From contig DASWNP010000056.1 of NCBI GenBank assembly GCA_036399175.1, positions 1 through 64,000 on the forward strand: 64,000 bases of DNA, in the 5' to 3' direction. Below, one piece after another: positions 55,626-63,731 of the stretch (the stretch's first letter is position 1; each line of letters begins with the position of its first letter). The notes beneath the pieces were generated by a model, which saw nothing but the letters and a program-made list of their open reading frames with translations, ran no database searches and was not told the origin of the DNA. The DNA comes from DASWNP01 sp036399175. Its GTDB lineage: Bacteria; Acidobacteriota; Blastocatellia; Pyrinomonadales; Pyrinomonadaceae. The position numbers were made by a program, and so were the translations under genes.

Positions 55626-56390
55626 CTATTGAGAGAATTTCGTCGTGTAGAGGATGCCGTAGAGGGCGTCTTCGTGGCGCGCGAAATCCTTGCCGCGCGA
55701 GGCGAGGATGATGTTGACGAGCTGTGTCTGGCCTTTGTAGCTGCGGTAGGCCATCCACTGCAAACGCTGCGGGCTGTCCTCATCCTCGGGCGACGACTCA
55801 CGAAACTGCACGCCTCGAACGCCGTCGAGCTTCATCCATCGCACTTCGTCAACCTCGCCGTTCTGCTTGCGCGTCTGCGCGGCGTCGTAGAAGGCTTTGA
55901 GACTCATGTCGGTGGGAAAGTCTCCGGCCATCGGCGAGACGCTGACGATGAGCGAGGCCGCATCCCATGAGCCGGGCGAGCGCCAGAGCAGCGAACGGCT
56001 GTCAGCCGACTGTTTGCTCCAACGCTGCGGAACCGTCCACGAAATCTCCTGCTGCTCCCACGTCGCCGTCTGTCCGCCCGCGACAGCGGCTGACTGTGCC
56101 GAAGTGGGCGAAGGAGTCTCCGCTCCGTCGTCGTCGTTTGCGTCGCTTGAGGCGGAGGACGAAGAGGTCGTCGCATTGGAGTCTCCTGCGCGCGACGCGG
56201 TCTGCGATTTTTGATTGAACCAGAAGAGGCCGCCGACTGCCGCGAGGACAAGGACGATTGCGCCGAGCCCGACGACGACCGCGGCGATAATGCCGATGAT
56301 GCAGCCTTTCGAGAGTCCGTTTTTCTTCGCGGGCGGCTGGCCGGTGTACGTGCCGCCCGGGGACGGCGGCGAGTTGGGGAAGTTCTGCAT
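55626..56390 (-). CDS. Membrane-anchored protein with an extracytoplasmic domain
   Basis: 254 aa. A short Pro-rich N-terminus (about 1-25) and one transmembrane segment (CIIGIIAAVVVGLGAIVLVL) are followed by a Ser/Thr/Asp-rich linker (about 65-105) and a soluble domain (about 110-254: ISWTVPQRWSKQSADSRSLL, MSLKAFYDAAQTRKQNGEVD). The domain resembles PsbP-like or DUF-type small beta-alpha folds, but I do not assign it. It would face the periplasm. The next 430 nt upstream lead to the xyl operon on the opposite strand. Confidence 0.65.
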   Translation of the reverse strand: MQNFPNSPPSPGGTYTGQPPAKKNGLSKGCIIGIIAAVVVGLGAIVLVLAAVGGLFWFNQKSQTASRAGDSNATTSSSSASSDANDDDGAETPSPTSAQSAAVAGGQTATWEQQEISWTVPQRWSKQSADSRSLLWRSPGSWDAASLIVSVSPMAGDFPTDMSLKAFYDAAQTRKQNGEVDEVRWMKLDGVRGVQFRESSPEDEDSPQRLQWMAYRSYKGQTQLVNIILASRGKDFARHEDALYGILYTTKFSQ

Positions 56391-56690
56391 GAGTCTCAGC
56401 GCCTCCTTCTCAAGCGCGCGGCTGGATTGAATGAATTTCTTAAAACACGAGGGACATCTCGGCTGGAATTTCGACGCCGGACTATATCACGCCCCGCCCC
56501 ATTTTCGAGGCTTAAATTCTACTCAACGACCGACCACTCACACGGGCGCGTTCGCGCGCCTGACTCGCGCGCTTGCGGCACGGTCAGGCCGAAAATTTCG
56601 ATGGCATTCTTCACCGAAGCTTTGGTAAGCTAAGCCCTGCTCGAAGAAAATATATCCCCGTTGTTCAAAAGAAATCTTAAGCGCCGGATA
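56391..56690. other. Divergent spacer before the xylF array
   Basis: This 300-nt stretch separates the minus-strand membrane protein from the array preceding xylF. It contains an AT-rich TATATC (56651-56656) but no confident promoter or gene. Confidence 0.45.
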
Positions 56691-56795
56691 GAAGTCCGGA
56701 GTCTGGAGTCTAAAGTCTGGAGTCCGGGAGTCAAAAGGAGAAAGCCTTTGTCTTTTGTCTTTGACTCTGGACTCCGGACTCCAGACTTTAGACTC
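56691..56795. repeat. Heptamer foldback array, GGAGTCT family, upstream of xylF
   Basis: Left arm GAAGTCC, GGAGTCT, GGAGTCT, AAAGTCT, GGAGTCC (56691-56725) faces right arm GACTCTGGACTCCGGACTCC then AGACTTTAGACTC (56763-56795). The central linker, read on the minus strand, is GAGTCAAAGACAAAAG, which recurs in the array between xylF and xylG. The ATG of xylF follows 26 nt later, with its own AAGGAG. Confidence 0.88.
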
Positions 56796-56820
56796 ATACA
56801 AAATTAAGGAGCCGAAACTG

Positions 56821-57906
56821 ATGCGAAACGCGAAAACCCGTGTGGCCGTTTTACTGACCGCGACTCTTCTGCTGCTGCTCTCTCTCCTGTCGGGCGGATG
56901 CGTGAGTGCGCCGCAGGAGCAGGGCGCGGCCAACGGCGGCGGCGGCGCGGCGAGAGACAAGTCGGGGCCTGTGCGCATCGGTTTCTCGATGGACACTTTG
57001 AAGGAGGAACGCTGGCAGCGCGATAAGGAACTGGTCGAGGCGCGCGCCAAAGAGCTGGGCGCGGAAATCTTCATCGAGGTCGCCAACGGCGACGACGCGC
57101 GCCAGATAAATCAGGTCGATACGCTCTTGACGAAGGGCGTCGATGTGCTCATCGTCGCGCCGCACAACGGCGACGTGGCAGCCTCCATCGTCGATAAGGC
57201 GCACCGTCAGAACGTCCCCGTCATCAGCTACGACCGCCTGATAAAGAACTCCGAGGTTGACCTCTACGTCTCGCATCAGGTGGAGAAAATCGGCGAGATG
57301 CAGGGACGCTACGCCTTTGAGCGCGCCGCTTCCGGCAACTACGTCCTCATCGGCGGCTCGCAGACCGACAACAACGCGCTGCTGCTTCGCAAAGGTCAGA
57401 TGAACGTCCTCAAGCCAGCCATCGACGGCGGGAAGATAAAGGTTATCTCCGACCAGTACGCGCGCGAATGGCTGGCGAGCGAGGCGCTCCGAATCACCGA
57501 AGACGCGCTCACCAAGACCGGCAACGACATACAGGCCATCGTCGCCTCCAACGACGGCACGGCGGGCGGCGCAATCTCGGCTCTGCCGCCGCAGCTCGTC
57601 GGCAAGGTCATCGTCACGGGTCAGGACGCGCAGCTCGACGCCTGCCAGCGAATCGTCGAAGGCCGCCAGACCATGACCATCTACAAGCCCATCAAGCCGC
57701 TCGCCTACAGCGCCGTCGAATCGGCCATCAAGCTCGCGCGCGGCGAAAAGCCCACCGCGCCCGACAAGGTCAACAACGGCAAGATAGATGTCCCCTCCAT
57801 TCTTCAAGAGCCCATCGTCGTCGATAAAAACAACATGATGGACACCGTCATCAAGGACGGCTATCACAAGCAGGAAGATGTCTACAAAAACGCTCCGAAG
57901 CAGTGA
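56821..57906 (+). CDS. xylF: Xylose-type sugar ABC transporter substrate-binding lipoprotein
   Basis: 361 aa from MRNAKTRVAVLLTATLL. A lipoprotein signal peptide ends in LLSGGC (lipobox cysteine), followed by a Gly/Ala-rich linker. The mature protein is a periplasmic-binding-protein type 1 fold: RIGFSMDTLKEERWQRD, VANGDDARQINQVDTLL, GVDVLIVAPHNGDVAASIVD, PVISYDRLIKNSEVDLYV, AIVASNDGTAGGAISALP and GKVIVTGQDAQLDACQRIV. This is closest in pattern to XylF. It would capture a pentose or related sugar in the periplasm for XylGH. AAGGAG lies upstream. Confidence 0.9.
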   Translation: MRNAKTRVAVLLTATLLLLLSLLSGGCVSAPQEQGAANGGGGAARDKSGPVRIGFSMDTLKEERWQRDKELVEARAKELGAEIFIEVANGDDARQINQVDTLLTKGVDVLIVAPHNGDVAASIVDKAHRQNVPVISYDRLIKNSEVDLYVSHQVEKIGEMQGRYAFERAASGNYVLIGGSQTDNNALLLRKGQMNVLKPAIDGGKIKVISDQYAREWLASEALRITEDALTKTGNDIQAIVASNDGTAGGAISALPPQLVGKVIVTGQDAQLDACQRIVEGRQTMTIYKPIKPLAYSAVESAIKLARGEKPTAPDKVNNGKIDVPSILQEPIVVDKNNMMDTVIKDGYHKQEDVYKNAPKQ

Positions 57907-57908
57907 TT

Positions 57909-58026
57909 AAGTCTGGAGTCTCGGAGTCTGGAGTCTGGAGTCAAAGACAAAAGGCAAGTGCGCTCGCTTTCGACTTCTCGACTTCAGACTCCAGACTCCG
58001 AGACTCCCGACTCCCGACTCCCGACT
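57909..58026. repeat. Heptamer foldback array, GGAGTCT family, between xylF and xylG
   Basis: Left arm AAGTCTGGAGTCTCGGAGTC and two further GGAGTCT units (57909-57944) faces a right arm AGACTCCAGACTCCGAGACT plus CCCGACT units (57985-58026). The linker GAGTCAAAGACAAAAGGCAA is shared with the previous array. It runs from 2 nt after the xylF stop to 1 nt before the xylG start. Confidence 0.88.
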
Positions 58027-58027
58027 T

Positions 58028-59560
58028 ATGAATCTTTTGGAGATGCGCGCCATCACAAAGACGTTTCCGGGCGTGCGTGCGCTCGACGGCGTGACGTTCG
58101 ACCTTCACGCCGGAGAGTTTCACGCGCTCGTCGGCGAGAACGGCGCGGGCAAATCGACTTTGATGAAGGTGCTCGGCGGAGTTTATCCGCATCCGCAGTA
58201 TGGCGGGCAGATTTTCATCCAGGGCGAGGAGCGGCGTTTCGGCGGCGTGCGCGACGCCGAGCAGGCCGGAATCGCCGTCATCTTTCAGGAGCTTTCGCTC
58301 ATCAAGGAGATGACGATTGGCGAGAACATCTTTCTCGGGCGCGAGCCGCGCCGCTTTGGCGTCATTCGCTGGGAGGAACTCTACAGCCGCGCCGCACAGC
58401 TTCTCGAAGAGCTTCATCTCCCGCTCGACCCGCGCACGCCCGTCGGCAATCTCGGCATCGGCCAGCAACAGCTCGTCGAGATAGCGAAGGCGCTCTCACA
58501 GCAGGCGCGCATCCTCGTCTTAGACGAGCCGACAGCCGCGCTCACCGAATCCGAGGTCGAGACTCTCTTCCGGATTCTCAACCGACTGCGCGAGCGCGGC
58601 GTCGGCATGATTTACATTTCGCACAAGCTGCACGAAGTCTTTCGCATGAGCGACCGCATCACGGTTTTACGCGACGGGCGCACGGTCGGCACAGACAGGA
58701 CGAGCGATTTGGACGAGCCGCGCATCATCGCGCGGATGGTCGGGCGCGAAGTCGGCGACATCTTCCCCGAAGCAGACCACCCGCGCGGCGAAACAATCTT
58801 CGAGGCGCGCAACATGACGGTCGAAGACCCGAACGTGCCGGGCAAGCTGCTTGTCAAGGGCGTGAGTTTCGCGGTGCGTCGCGGCGAAGTTTTAGGCATC
58901 GCGGGTTTGATGGGCGCGGGGCGGAGCGAGCTTTTGATGGCGATTTTCGGAGCGCACACGGGACGCGTGCGAGGCGAAATCCTCGTCGAAGGCCGACCCG
59001 TGCGCATCGCTCGCCCCTCGGACGCCATCGCGCAGGGCATCGGCTTCGTCACCGAAGACCGCAAGCGTTTCGGACTCGTGCTCGACCAGACGATTCTCAA
59101 CAACATGACGCTCGCAAGCCTGAGCCGTCTCTCAGGACGCTTCGTCACCGACACGGACGCCGAGGCGGCGGCGGGCGAGCGCGCGATGGGCGACCTCAGA
59201 GTTAAAGCCACGTCGGTTTTCACCGTCGCCGGGACGCTCTCGGGCGGCAACCAGCAGAAGGTCGTGCTCGCCAAGTGGCTGCTCACCAACCCGCGCGTGC
59301 TCTTTCTGGACGAGCCGACGCGCGGCATCGACGTGGGCGCGAAGCAGGAAATCTACGCGCAGATAAATCGCCTCGCGCAAACCGGGCTCGCCATCGTCCT
59401 CGTCTCTTCTGAGCTGCCCGAAGTGCTCGGCCTCTCCGACCGCGTCCTCGTCCTGCACGAAGGGCGCGTCACGGGCGAGTTCAAACGAGCCGAAGCCACA
59501 CCCGAAGCCGTCATGGCCTGCGCGACCGGACACGAAAAAACAGTGATGAGTGACAAGTGA
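58028..59560 (+). CDS. xylG: Xylose-type sugar ABC transporter ATP-binding protein
   Basis: 510 aa with two tandem ABC domains, the normal plan of XylG/RbsA. The first has Walker A GENGAGKST, a signature region LGIGQQQLVEIAKA and Walker B VLDEPTAAL; the second has a degenerate Walker A (GIAGLMGAGRSELL), LSGGNQQKVVLAKWL and FLDEPTRGIDVGAK. It powers sugar import with XylH. No Shine-Dalgarno sequence precedes the ATG, which uses the CGACTTATGAATC context right after an array; this may reduce its output compared with xylF. The last residues (from TVMSDK) and the TGA stop come from the next array's AGTGACA units. Confidence 0.93.
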   Translation: MNLLEMRAITKTFPGVRALDGVTFDLHAGEFHALVGENGAGKSTLMKVLGGVYPHPQYGGQIFIQGEERRFGGVRDAEQAGIAVIFQELSLIKEMTIGENIFLGREPRRFGVIRWEELYSRAAQLLEELHLPLDPRTPVGNLGIGQQQLVEIAKALSQQARILVLDEPTAALTESEVETLFRILNRLRERGVGMIYISHKLHEVFRMSDRITVLRDGRTVGTDRTSDLDEPRIIARMVGREVGDIFPEADHPRGETIFEARNMTVEDPNVPGKLLVKGVSFAVRRGEVLGIAGLMGAGRSELLMAIFGAHTGRVRGEILVEGRPVRIARPSDAIAQGIGFVTEDRKRFGLVLDQTILNNMTLASLSRLSGRFVTDTDAEAAAGERAMGDLRVKATSVFTVAGTLSGGNQQKVVLAKWLLTNPRVLFLDEPTRGIDVGAKQEIYAQINRLAQTGLAIVLVSSELPEVLGLSDRVLVLHEGRVTGEFKRAEATPEAVMACATGHEKTVMSDK

Positions 59561-59735
59561 CGAGTGACGAGCAAGACAGGAAAAGAAGTAAATCGTGAAT
59601 CGTAAATCGTCAATAGTGAAAACCAGTTCTTCACTATTTACGATTTACGATTCACGATTTACCAGTTCTTATCTATTCACGATTTACGATTTACTATTCA
59701 CTAGGTTTTAACTTGTCACTCGTCACTTGTCACTT
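59542..59735. repeat. Composite foldback array, AGTGACG outside and GTAAATC inside, between xylG and xylH
   Basis: Outer left AGTGATGAGTGACAAGTGAC and on to 59572; outer right TTGTCACTCGTCACTTGTCA (59713-59732). Inner left GTAAATC, GTGAATC, GTAAATC, GTCAATA (59588-59616); two inner right arms (about 59630-59662 and 59675-59704), so one arm is duplicated. The same two-word order and linker as at 4880-5043. It overlaps the end of xylG. Confidence 0.88.
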
Positions 59736-59746
59736 TGGAGAAAGAT

Positions 59747-61000
59747 ATGAGCCAACAAGTTCCAGCTAACGAGCCTGCGGTGGACAGGCCGCCGGTGACG
59801 GCGGACGTTGCGCCGCCGGGGGCGCTCGCGGCTGAGGGGACGCCGGAGGAGACGAAGATTGGGCGGTGGCGTCTGCCGACGACGACGCTGCGCGCTTACA
59901 CGATGCTGTTTGCGCTCGTCCTCATCTGGCTCTTCTTCCAATGGGCGACTGCCGATGCGCGCCATCCGTATGGGCTGTTTCTGGGCGCGGTAAATTTCTC
60001 GAAGCTTTTGCAGCAGATGGCCGTGACGGGCGTTTTGGCGGTCGGGATGCTGATGGTCATTGTGGCGGGGCAGATTGATTTGTCCGTCGGCTCGATGGTC
60101 GGGCTGGTGGGCGGGATTGCGGCGATGAGTCAGGGCTACGGCGTCGTGCCCTCGCTGGCAATGGCAATCGTGATGGGGCTCGTCATCGGCGCGGTGCAGG
60201 GAAGCCTCGTGGCTTACGCGAACATCCCCGCGTTCATCGTCACGCTCGGCGGACTGCTCGCGTGGCGCGGAGTGATTCTCGGACTCACCGAAGGCTCGAC
60301 GATTCCGGTCGAGCTGGCTTTCTTCCGCTCGCTCGGCAGAGACTTCGTCGCGCCTGCGGTCGGCATCGCGCTGGCTGCACTCGCCATCGCAGGCATCGTC
60401 TGGCTGAGCGTCAGGCGCAATCGCGCGCGACGCAGGCACGGACTTTCAATCGCAAGCACTGGTGCGACCGCCGCGCGCATCATCATCCCTGCGCTCGTCA
60501 TCGTCGCCTTTATCTGGCTGATGAACACGGCGGGCGGCGTGCCGATTCCGGTCATAGTGCTTTTGGCCGTCGCCGTCGCGGGCGCGTTCCTCACGCAGAA
60601 CACGACCTTCGGACGCTATCTCTACGCCATCGGCGGCAACCCCGATGCGGCGCGTCTCTCGGGCATCTCTCTGCGCCGGCACATCCTCGCCGCCTTCTGC
60701 CTGATGGGCGCGCTCGCGGGCGTCGCTTCGCTTTTGCACACGGCGCGCGTCGGGAGCGCCTCGCCCGATGCCGGCAACCTGATGGAGCTTGATGCGATTG
60801 CGGCCTGCGTCATCGGCGGGACGAGCTTGATGGGTGGACGCGGGACGGTCTTCGGCGCGTGTGTCGGCGCGCTCATCATGGCGAGCCTCGACAACGGCAT
60901 GTCGCTCTTAAACGTCCAGAGCTACACGCAGTACATCGTCAAAGGCGCGGTGCTCGTGGCCGCCGTCGGCTTCGACATGCTCGGTCGGCGTCGGGCGTAA
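59747..61000 (+). CDS. xylH: Xylose-type sugar ABC transporter permease
   Basis: 417 aa. After a Pro-rich cytosolic N-terminus (about 1-45) there are roughly ten hydrophobic segments (TMLFALVLIWLFFQWAT, MAVTGVLAVGMLMVIVAG, IIIPALVIVAFIWLMNTAG, ILAAFCLMGALAGVASLL). The BPD_transp_2 signature GQIDLSVGSMVGLVGGIAA and the motif GGNPDAARLSGISLRRHILA identify the RbsC/XylH family. It forms the membrane channel with XylG. GGAG precedes the ATG by 8 nt. The 46-nt spacer to the GH15 gene holds a three-unit hairpin. Confidence 0.92.
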   Translation: MSQQVPANEPAVDRPPVTADVAPPGALAAEGTPEETKIGRWRLPTTTLRAYTMLFALVLIWLFFQWATADARHPYGLFLGAVNFSKLLQQMAVTGVLAVGMLMVIVAGQIDLSVGSMVGLVGGIAAMSQGYGVVPSLAMAIVMGLVIGAVQGSLVAYANIPAFIVTLGGLLAWRGVILGLTEGSTIPVELAFFRSLGRDFVAPAVGIALAALAIAGIVWLSVRRNRARRRHGLSIASTGATAARIIIPALVIVAFIWLMNTAGGVPIPVIVLLAVAVAGAFLTQNTTFGRYLYAIGGNPDAARLSGISLRRHILAAFCLMGALAGVASLLHTARVGSASPDAGNLMELDAIAACVIGGTSLMGGRGTVFGACVGALIMASLDNGMSLLNVQSYTQYIVKGAVLVAAVGFDMLGRRRA

Positions 61001-61014
61001 AAGTCGGCTTCAAG

Positions 61015-61035
61015 TTTCAGATTTCAGGTCTGAAA
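61015..61035. repeat. Three-unit mini foldback between xylH and the GH15 gene
   Basis: TTTCAGA (61015-61021), TTTCAGG (61022-61028) and TCTGAAA (61029-61035): one heptamer pair forms the stem, the middle heptamer the loop. It may be the smallest member of the array family. Confidence 0.5.
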
Positions 61036-61049
61036 GTTTCGAGTATCGA

Positions 61050-63473
61050 ATGAAAAACAGGCTGCGAGTCAAAACGCTTCTCTTCGTCTGCCTCTTGCTC
61101 GCCTGCGTATGCATCTTGAGCGCGCAGACGGGAAACAACCTCGCGCCGGGTGCGCCGGGCAGAGATGCGCAGTGGACGAGCGCGGGGAAGACGGGCGTCG
61201 GCACGTCGAACACGCTCGAATCGAAAGTCTGGTTCACGCTGCGCGACGGCGCGCTCACGGAGGTTTACTACCCGACCGTCGATATTGCCAACGTGCGAAT
61301 GCTAGAGCTAATCGTCGTCGGCGGAAGCACAGAGCAGCCGCTCGTCGAGCTTGAGAGCGAGCACATGAATCAACGTACGGAGATTCTCAACGCGCATTCG
61401 CTCTCTTTCCGGCAGGTGAACACTTCTCGAAGCGGCGCTTACGTCATCACCAAAACCTACACGACCGACCCCGAGCGCCACACCGTCCTCGTCGATGTCC
61501 GCTTTGAGAATCGAAGCGGACAGCAACTCTCGCTCTACGTCTACTACGACCCGGCGCTCGGCAATAGCGGCATGCACGATTCCGCCTGGACGCAGGAGGG
61601 CGCGCTCCTCGCTTCCGACGCCGACAAGTCTTCGGCGCTCGTCTCAAGCACCGGCTTTGAAGAGACCACCAACGGCTATTTCGAGACGAGCGACGGCCTG
61701 ATGCAGTTGAGAAGTAGCGGGCGTATCACTAACAGTTATGTGCGCGCCGCCGACGGCAACGTCGTGCAGCTTGCGCGCGTGCGCACGGACGCGCCCTTCA
61801 CGCTCGCGCTCGGCTTTGGACGCGAGCCGGACGAGGCTTTGAAGAACGCGCGCGACTCGCTCTCGAAGGGCTTCGAGAGCGCGCGCGCCGAGTACGATGC
61901 GAGCTGGCAAAACTACGTGAGGACGCTCCGGCGCGTCGCGCCGAAATATCAGGCGCAATACGACATGGCGGCGATGGTCTTGAAGGCGCACGAAGACAAG
62001 ACGTTTCGCGGCGCGATGATAGCCTCGCTCTCCGTGCCCTGGGGCGGCGGGCCTAACGCCAACGAGCCCAACGTCGGCGGCTATCATCTCGTCTGGTCGC
62101 GCGACCTCTATCAAGTGGCGACGGCCTTCTACGCGCTCGGCGACAAGTCGGCAGCCGACCGCGCGCTCAACTATCTATTCAAAGTCCAGCAGAAGCCCGA
62201 CGGCAGTTTCCCGCAAAACTCATGGCTCGACGGTCGCCCCTTCTGGGGCTCCCTGCAACTCGACGAGGTGGCCTACCCGCTCATCCTCGCCTACCAGCTC
62301 GGACGCACCGACAACGAAACCTACACTAGGCACGTCCGGCCGGCCGCCAACTTCATCGTCCTTCGAGGCCCCCACACGCCGCAGGAGCGCTGGGAAGAAG
62401 AATCCGGCTATTCGCCTTCGACGATGGCGGCTGAAATCGCGGGGCTCGTCTGCGCCGCAGAGATTGCGCGCCGCAACGACGACCAGGCGTCGGCTGCCAT
62501 CTACCTTGCGACCGCCGACGACTGGACGCGTAACCTCGAACGCTGGCTCGCAACCACCAACGGCAAACACGCCGACGGCAGGTACTACCTGCGCGTCACG
62601 GAGAACAACAACCCGGACGACGGCGAGCCGCGCGAGCTGAATAACGGCGCGGGCACGTTCGACGAGCGCGAGATAGTCGATGCGGGCTTTCTTGAGCTGG
62701 TGCGTCTCGGCATCAAACGACCCGAAGACCCTCTCATCGCCAAATCGGTCGCCGTCGTAGACCGCGTTATCAAGGTCGAGACGCCGAACGGCGCGGCCTT
62801 CTACCGCTACAACCACGACGGCTACGGCGAGATGGACGACGGGCGTCCCTGGAACTTCGACGGCAAATACACGGGCAAGGGACGCCTCTGGGTGCTGCTC
62901 ACGGGCGAGCGCGGCGAGTATGAATTGGCGCGCGGCGAAACCGAGCAGGCGCGCCGACGCCTCGACGCCATGCTCGCCTTCGCCAACGAAGGCATGATGC
63001 TGCCCGAACAAATCTGGGACAGGCGCGAGTCGCCGTCTCCTGATTTCGTCTTCGGCGAAGGCACCGGCTCGGCCACCCCGCTCGCCTGGTCGATGGCGCA
63101 GTTCATCCGCCTCGCCACTCACTTGGAAGAGCGCCGCAACCTCTCTATGCCCGACATCGTCGCCGCGCGCTACGTCAAACAACAGCCGCCCCCCGCCGCC
63201 CCGAATGATTGGAGACCCGAAACTCTGCTGCCCCTCCAGCCCGGCGCATCCTACCCTCTGCGCGTCCAGCTTGAGCCGCGCTCACGCGCCTACCTCCTCC
63301 TCGAAGGCCAGACGCGCGAGCTTCCCGTCGATGCGCAGGGACGCCTCTCTTTCGACATCCCCGTCTCGACGACGGGCGACACTCCCATCATCCTCGCCTC
63401 CGTCGCGCCCAGCGGCGCGACTTCCTTCCGACGCGCAGTCTTGCAGGTTCAAAAACCTGGGGTGAATCAGTGA
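61050..63473 (+). CDS. GH15 glucoamylase/glucodextranase
   Basis: 807 aa. A signal peptide (LLFVCLLLACVCILSAQ) precedes an N-terminal beta-sandwich of the glucodextranase type (about 30-290: NTLESKVWFTLRDGALTEVY, HTVLVDVRFENRSGQQLSLY) and a GH15 alpha/alpha barrel (about 300-690): GGYHLVWSRDLYQVATAFYA, QNSWLDGRPFWGSLQLDEVA, ERWEEESGYSPSTMAAEIAG, WNFDGKYTGKGRLWVLLTGE and the catalytic-base region MLPEQIWDRRE. It would release glucose from the ends of starch, maltodextrin or alpha-1,6-glucans in the periplasm. A C-terminal 110 residues (SYPLRVQLEPRSRAYLLLEG) may bind carbohydrate. It follows xylFGH without a terminator. Confidence 0.92.
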   Translation: MKNRLRVKTLLFVCLLLACVCILSAQTGNNLAPGAPGRDAQWTSAGKTGVGTSNTLESKVWFTLRDGALTEVYYPTVDIANVRMLELIVVGGSTEQPLVELESEHMNQRTEILNAHSLSFRQVNTSRSGAYVITKTYTTDPERHTVLVDVRFENRSGQQLSLYVYYDPALGNSGMHDSAWTQEGALLASDADKSSALVSSTGFEETTNGYFETSDGLMQLRSSGRITNSYVRAADGNVVQLARVRTDAPFTLALGFGREPDEALKNARDSLSKGFESARAEYDASWQNYVRTLRRVAPKYQAQYDMAAMVLKAHEDKTFRGAMIASLSVPWGGGPNANEPNVGGYHLVWSRDLYQVATAFYALGDKSAADRALNYLFKVQQKPDGSFPQNSWLDGRPFWGSLQLDEVAYPLILAYQLGRTDNETYTRHVRPAANFIVLRGPHTPQERWEEESGYSPSTMAAEIAGLVCAAEIARRNDDQASAAIYLATADDWTRNLERWLATTNGKHADGRYYLRVTENNNPDDGEPRELNNGAGTFDEREIVDAGFLELVRLGIKRPEDPLIAKSVAVVDRVIKVETPNGAAFYRYNHDGYGEMDDGRPWNFDGKYTGKGRLWVLLTGERGEYELARGETEQARRRLDAMLAFANEGMMLPEQIWDRRESPSPDFVFGEGTGSATPLAWSMAQFIRLATHLEERRNLSMPDIVAARYVKQQPPPAAPNDWRPETLLPLQPGASYPLRVQLEPRSRAYLLLEGQTRELPVDAQGRLSFDIPVSTTGDTPIILASVAPSGATSFRRAVLQVQKPGVNQ

Positions 63474-63508
63474 AACGCGGGCGGCGGCAGTCGCGCCTTG
63501 AAATAAAA

Positions 63509-63532
63509 AAGGCCACCCGCAAAGGTGGCCTT
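63509..63532. terminator. Bidirectional intrinsic terminator
   Basis: AAGGCCACC (63509-63517) pairs with GGTGGCCTT (63524-63532). The plus strand continues TCTTTAATG, and the minus strand reads TTTTTTATTT after the stem, so it can end both the GH15 transcript and the convergent tRNA transcript. Confidence 0.8.
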
Positions 63533-63551
63533 CTTTAATGTCCGTCAAAAA

Positions 63552-63623
<72 letters not shown>

Positions 63624-63731
63624 TTACCTTTTTTTTTGAGCGTGGCGGCATGCTAGCAAAGCAGCCGCGAGAGCGTCAAGCTGGCCTTGATTCGAGGTTT
63701 GGCGTGATAAAGCGAGGCTTCGGCGGCCTCG

